A stretch of DNA of 64,000 bases from Melieria omissa (Eukaryota > Arthropoda > Insecta > Diptera > Ulidiidae): assembly GCA_963971225.1 (NCBI GenBank), contig OZ020267.1:33475989-33539988 (forward strand). Direction: 5' to 3'. The notes below the pieces were generated by a model that searched no databases, was not told the origin of the DNA, and saw only the letters and a program-made list of their open reading frames with translations. The stretch's first letter is position 1. Each line of letters begins with the position of its first letter. Made by a program: the position numbers and the translations under genes. This document shows positions 59,190 to 64,000 of the stretch, one piece after another.

Positions 59190-60060
59190 CGTGCAGCCAG
59201 ACTGTCACTCATTGTGCACTCAGAACGTAAAGGCCGCCTTTGACGACCCAATTAAGCGCGCTTGCCGCATGAAGGTCATTCAGAGCGAATGAGTTGGCAG
59301 AAATTATAATTTTCTTATCGTAAAAAAATCATAAAGAAACTCGTCTTTATATTCCATTGAGCGTACTTAAACAAATGGAGTTCATCAGTCTTTGCGTACT
59401 TCAGAGCGCCAATAAGAAGTTTTATGATTGTTTTATGGATGATTAAGTAGAAATAAGTGCTTTTCGAATAATCCAAAAGTTAGGGGTAGGTAGGCAATAA
59501 GATGTGCCTGGGTGAAGAAGGAGGTCTATGTATGTATTTGTGTGTATACTTTTTTATATAAGCGTGGTGAATTGGGGATAAAATTGAAGATTAGATGTGT
59601 TTTAGTGTGGTTTGAGCAATTGATGTTTGAGTTTGAAGATTGATGAGAAACTGAGCATCAGTTAAGCAACTTGAGAGGTGTCAAATAGATAAATTATATC
59701 AAGTTTAACCCTTTCGGGACGGAGTTTAATTTATAAATACAAAATACTTTCGGTAAAAATGTTCTCATGCTATGAATGTTGGAGTTAGAAAATTATATTG
59801 GATGCTCATAAATTCTGAAATCATCCTTTTATGTCGGAACACCAAAATCGAAAAAATATTTTGCATGGGTCGTAAGATTTGAATAATTGTTTTGAGGGGC
59901 ATTAAAAACTTGCAGGGACGTATTCTCCCAGTAGTCTCGAAAGCAAACATTTTCTAGCTCCTCAAAAAGTAGAAAATTTTAATCAGAACGTTGAACAAAT
60001 TAAACAAAACTTATTTTTGGTAACTGAAAGAGTAAGGGAGACCTCAAAAAAAGAAACAAA
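59190..60060. other. 3' flank of gene 2
   Basis: No canonical AATAAA was found in the first few hundred bases; variants (CATAAA near 59329, AATAAG near 59410) occur. TTAACCCTTTCGGGACG at about 59706 matches the left end of the TTAA-type MITE family, and CTCGAAAG near 59936 may be a decayed right end. Confidence 0.35.
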
Positions 60061-60061
60061 T

Positions 60062-60213
60062 TTTTAGTAGGTGTATTGGTCAATGGTTTGACCAAGTCAT
60101 ACCAGACTTGAAGAAGCTGCGAGTTAACAACTGGAGGACGGTGGCCAAAAATCGTGAAGCCTGGAAGAAAATTGTGAATGAAGCTAAAGCTCACCCCGAG
60201 CTGTAACGCTGCC
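60062..60213 (+). pseudogene. LINE ORF2 C-terminus running into simple repeats
   Basis: The + strand reads FDQVIPDLKKLRVNNWRTVA, KNREAWKKIVNEAKAHPEL and then a stop. This closely resembles the final residues of insect non-LTR ORF2 proteins of the pattern LRxLxVxNWxxxAxDRxxWRxxVxEAKxxxGL. A (TGA)n tail follows directly. Confidence 0.75.
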
Positions 60214-60502
60214 TGATGATGATGATGATGATTGGTAGTAGTAGTAGAAGTAGTAGTGGTAGTAGTAATAGTAGTAATAAATGTAGTAGTAATCATAGTA
60301 GTAGTGGTATTAGTAGTAGTAGTAGTAGCAATTGTATTAGGAGTAGTAGTAATAATAGTAATAGTGGTATTAATACTAGTAATAATGGTAGTAGTATTAG
60401 TAGTAGTAGTAGTAGTAGTAATAGTAGTAGTAGTAGTACTAGTAGTAGTAGTAGTAGTAGTGGTAGTAGTAGTAGTAGTAGTAATAGTAGTAGTAGTAGT
60501 AC

Positions 60503-60559
<57 letters not shown>

Positions 60560-60880
60560 CAGTAGAAATAGTAGTAGTAGTAGTAGCAGTAATAGTAGTG
60601 GCACTAGTAATAGTAGTTGGTAGTAGTAGTGGTACCAGTAGTAGTAGCAGTAGTAGTAATAGCATTAATAGTGGTAGTAGTAGTGGTATTACTAGTAGTA
60701 GTAGCATTAACAGTTATATTAGTGGCACTAGTAGTAGTAGTTGGTAGTAGTAGTGGTACGAGTAGTAGTAGTAGTAGTAATAGTAGTAGTAGCAGTAATA
60801 GTAGTGGCACTAGTAGTAGTAGTTGGTAGTAGTAGTAGCAATAATAGTAGTGGCACTAGTAGTAGTAGTTGGTAGTGGCA
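60214..60880. repeat. Long (TAG)n trinucleotide tract
   Basis: About 650 bases of GTA/TAG repeats are interrupted by AAT, GGT, ATT and ACT variants, with a higher-order motif GTAGTGGCACTAGTAGTAGT late in the tract. It starts as (ATG)n at the end of the LINE. Long Ser, Val and Leu homopolymer frames here are artefacts. Confidence 0.95.
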
Positions 60881-60899
60881 GTGATATAAATAGTAAAAC

Positions 60900-63245
60900 T
60901 ATTATATAAAACTGTATTATTTACCAAAAGCTTAAAAAAGATGGTATGAGCATTAAATTTTAGGTTCTAGAGAAAACTATTTCTCAGAGAGGTCAAATGT
61001 GAGATCGATCCGGTCTAGTAATCGGTGGTTACATTATGTAACAAAACGGGAGTGTGCCATATCCACTTCGACTTGGAAACCCTGTTGGGTTCATTTTCAT
61101 TCCCGTAATTTTGGATCTCATAGCCTTTTCTATCTCCTGGATTTTCTATAAAACCAGACGCAAACTTTTGCAAACCATTTGGTAGATCAATAATCTGTGC
61201 ATCAGTTATTTCCGCGAGTTAGGAAGAATCTGAATTCTGGAGTTTCCATAGTTGACTGGTTTCAGCTGGTTAGAATATCTCAGCCGGGAAATTATTTACG
61301 AAAGATGCAAAATTATCTACAAGGCCATCCGCTTTTCACGGCCCCTTTGCTGTTTAGGGTAATAAATCTTTGAACTTTCTTTAGATTTTCTTTGAGAATA
61401 GGAATGTCTGCACAACTTAATGAACAATGGTTGTTTCTAAATTGACAGATAAATTAGGAAGGATTAAGAGAAAGAAAACAGCTAGTAAGCTGTTGATATC
61501 ATTATGTTGATTCTAAATGGACAAATAATTTAAGATAGATTTACGAGATGAACACAAAAGTAAACAAGGAAGCAGCTTATAAACTGTCTGTGTACCCAAT
61601 AATGTCATTGTAGAATATTGCAATAAATCTAAACCAAGCGATGCTCTACTTGATGCTTCTGAGTTCGTAAATTGCACGACCCTGAATATTGCTTATGATA
61701 TGTAAAAAGTCTATGTTTAGCCATAAAATTCATTCACCATTTCATTAATCATTGAATTTAATATTCGTTTCAGTAAAATTAGCAATAAATTCTCAAAAGA
61801 CAAATTCAAACAATTTGGTTTTTGGATTTCAAGTTGTTTTTCTAAGATATTTCAGCAATAATCCATTTAATTGTCTTCCATGTTGGCCATGCCAACCCGT
61901 AAACCATCAACTTTTCAATCAGTCAAACAATCGAGAGAAAATTCGTCGATGTCTTTTCCGTAGCATTTCTTCCCATTAAGGCGACCAAGTAAATTGGTAC
62001 AATTAAATTTAATGCCAGCTTTAAATGACAATTTATAAAGAGCAAAAATGGCTGCATAAATAACAACAACAACAACAAAAACAGTAGCGGCACAAACTCA
62101 TTAAGACGTCAAGTGAAAATGGCGATGAGGACCGCGCGGCACTGAAGTTGCGTGCCTAACCTCACTTATGTATTTGTGCGCTTTGCATGTTGACGCTTAC
62201 TTCAGCAAACAGTAGCAACAGCAGCACAATAATAACAAAACCATTTACAGCAGTAAAAGACATAATTACTTCTAATAAAAGTGGCAAATTGTTTGCATGG
62301 CGCACTAAAAGTTAATGTGGAAAAATTTGCATATGTCGCGCGCTAAGGACTCGACACACTGCTCCGCCTGCCACAAATTATAACACAGTCACCTTAACGA
62401 CACATTGACAGAAGGCGGCCCCGGACTTGAGTGCAACTTTTAAGCACTCACTGCCGGTCAGGCTGAATGATGGTTGAGTGGTTGCGGGGTGTGGCGCAGC
62501 TGCATAATTAAAATGCCGCTAGCGTTGCATGTACGCGAATTCGAGTGCAGCCAACGTCAACTTGTCTGCTGTCTGATGTCTTCTGTTGTTTCGCGTTGTT
62601 TTCTTGCGCGTCACTCTGTTGTTTCTTATTTAAGTTTGCACTGTTGTTGCTTACAAGTTGAACATCAGCAACACTCAGCGAAAGTGTGTCACTGTGGAGG
62701 TAGACAACAACAACAACAGCAGCGACATGCCCATGCATCACAGCGACGCTGACAGCTGAAGCCGCCGCATTGCCGCATGTCTTCTTCATTGTTCGCCACT
62801 CGCAAATTTTCCGTTTAATTTATTTTTCCACTGTTGTCTGTTGCCGGCTGAGCAGTTGCAGTGTGTCTGACGGTGACTGTGGCTACATTTTGCTCGTTGC
62901 TTATTTGTGTGTGTGTGTGAACCACATTCACACACACATGCAAATAATTGCCTTAATTCGAATTCGCAACAAATTAGAGCGAATTAGCACGCTGGAACTT
63001 TTGGTTTATCCTTGCATTGTGCACATCCAGTAGACACTGCCGCACCTGTGTCCCAGCAACACGACTGCTCGACGCTGCGCATGTCCGACAGGCAAACGTG
63101 CTTGAATCGCCTGTAAAGCAAAAGTTTTGTGTAATTGGCGCTAACATAGTTTTGCTTTGGCAGTGTTCACACTACATACAATACATATATACAATACAGT
63201 ATATACAACACAACACCCTACATACAATGCAGTACATGGCAATTA
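60900..63245. other. Intergenic DNA, nothing recognised
   Basis: 62030-63030 is less AT-rich, with CAACAACAA tracts and TG/CA microsatellites (about 62905-62940), and may be unique regulatory DNA. No convincing coding frame or RNA gene was found. Confidence 0.35.
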
Positions 63246-63252
63246 GCCATAT

Positions 63253-63381
63253 CAGTGGCGCACACAGGATTCCATTTTAGGGAAACCATTACCATTACCA
63301 TTCGAAACCATATTTGGTACCAGCAATTTTTGTGTGGGGGGTTTGAACTCCAAACTGCCCGCCCCCCTATGTACGCCACTG
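63253..63381. mobile_element. Small hAT-type MITE
   Basis: Left CAGTGGCGCACACAG and right CTATGTACGCCACTG are inverted with two or three differences. The interior has GAAACCATATTTGGTACCAG and C-runs shared with 52525-52640. A clear 8-bp flanking duplication is not visible. Length 129 bases. Confidence 0.65.
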
Positions 63382-63384
63382 GCC

Positions 63385-64000
63385 AAAAAACAGTAAAACA
63401 TGTTCTGTCATACTGAATAAGCTAAAAAAACAGTTAACTTTTTCACTTTTAATACAGTTTATGCAACTCTGGTTCTGACAGAAGCGCACTTACATAGGTA
63501 AAACACACTCAAGGTTGAATGTGGCAGATTCACGTGTTACCGTTAGAAGCGGAATTAAAAAACCTCCTGTGGCTTCAACTGTATCTTTCATTTCGCCATT
63601 TCTATTTCGTTTTTTACATTGCAATTCTAACTAATGTCATGTTCTGTCGAGAACACACGCACAAAATTATTCCTCTGAATTAGTTGCTATAAAGTTGAAT
63701 TTGTTTCTAAGTTAAGATTACTAAAGAAAATTTAATAAAAATTAAGGGATACTGTTCCCTACAGTTGGGTTTTTGAATTTACTGAGTTTTACTGAAAATT
63801 CAAATAATTTATTGTTATCAATTTATATATAGTAGATACAAAATTAGTAATGGTAGAAGAAGGTGTCAAACCCTTATTTTTTCGATAGAAGTTTATGAAG
63901 AACTAGCAGGTCCCAGCGGCTTTACACGCAAGTTTGAAGCCAATGGGGCCAATAAATCAAGTTCTTTTTAACCCCTTGTTGATCCCATTAGATTTTTATG
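63385..64000. other. Intergenic AT-rich DNA, nothing recognised
   Basis: No feature was found to the end of the window. Confidence 0.4.

Noticed and set aside
60216..60829. Long poly-Ser, poly-Val and poly-Leu/Thr open frames on both strands
   Set aside because: They are six-frame readings of the (TAG)n tract.

Overview
The window looks like nuclear DNA from a higher (cyclorrhaphan) fly. It most resembles a tephritid fruit fly: insect Osiris genes with long AT-rich introns, dipteran-style TATA and initiator promoters, (CAA)n-rich coding sequence, and a dense mix of Helitron, Tc1/mariner, hAT, TTAA-type and LINE debris. The species is inferred from style only.

Only two protein-coding genes are supported, both on the + strand and both of the Osiris (DUF1676) family. 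Gene 1 (CDS 7402-10336, three exons, 283 aa) is a compact Osiris protein with signal peptide, C-x7-C pair, hydrophobic segment and His/Gly-rich tail. It has a textbook TATA/initiator promoter (7259 and 7290) and a polyA signal at 10462. Gene 2 (CDS 41684-59186, reconstructed here as seven phase-consistent exons, 794 aa) is an unusually long Osiris protein. It has a 190-residue Q/N/T-rich N-terminal extension, the same C-x7-C spacing, a Leu/Ile-rich hydrophobic segment, a His run, a Q-rich tail and a tiny last exon. Osiris proteins are insect-specific secretory or endosomal membrane proteins linked to cuticle patterning, so this is probably one edge of the conserved Osiris cluster.

Region by region: 1-6 kb holds a decayed Helitron-like repeat, an internally deleted mariner, a TIR element with a LINE fragment inside, and a TTAA-flanked element. 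The 7-10.5 kb stretch is gene 1, whose first intron carries duplications and a hAT MITE. The 10.5-27 kb stretch is intergenic with at least eight LINE 3' fragments (two with target-site duplications), a (TTAGTC)60 array, a tRNA-derived SINE and a Tc1-like element nested in a LINE. The 28-35 kb stretch has three TIR elements (TTAA type, hAT-like, pogo-like). The 36-41.5 kb stretch has a probable 5' leader region, a 120-bp minisatellite, and a short AT satellite split by a complete-looking non-autonomous Helitron that carries its own 267-bp tandem array. The 41.5-59.2 kb stretch is gene 2 with repeat-filled introns. The rest is a LINE end that runs into a long (TAG)n tract, unique AT-rich DNA and a small hAT-type MITE.

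I see no CRISPR, operon, phage, viral gene or toxin. Nothing here amounts to a new biochemical system. The most interesting things are the extended gene 2 protein, its unusual exon structure, and several mobile elements whose boundaries can be set to the base.
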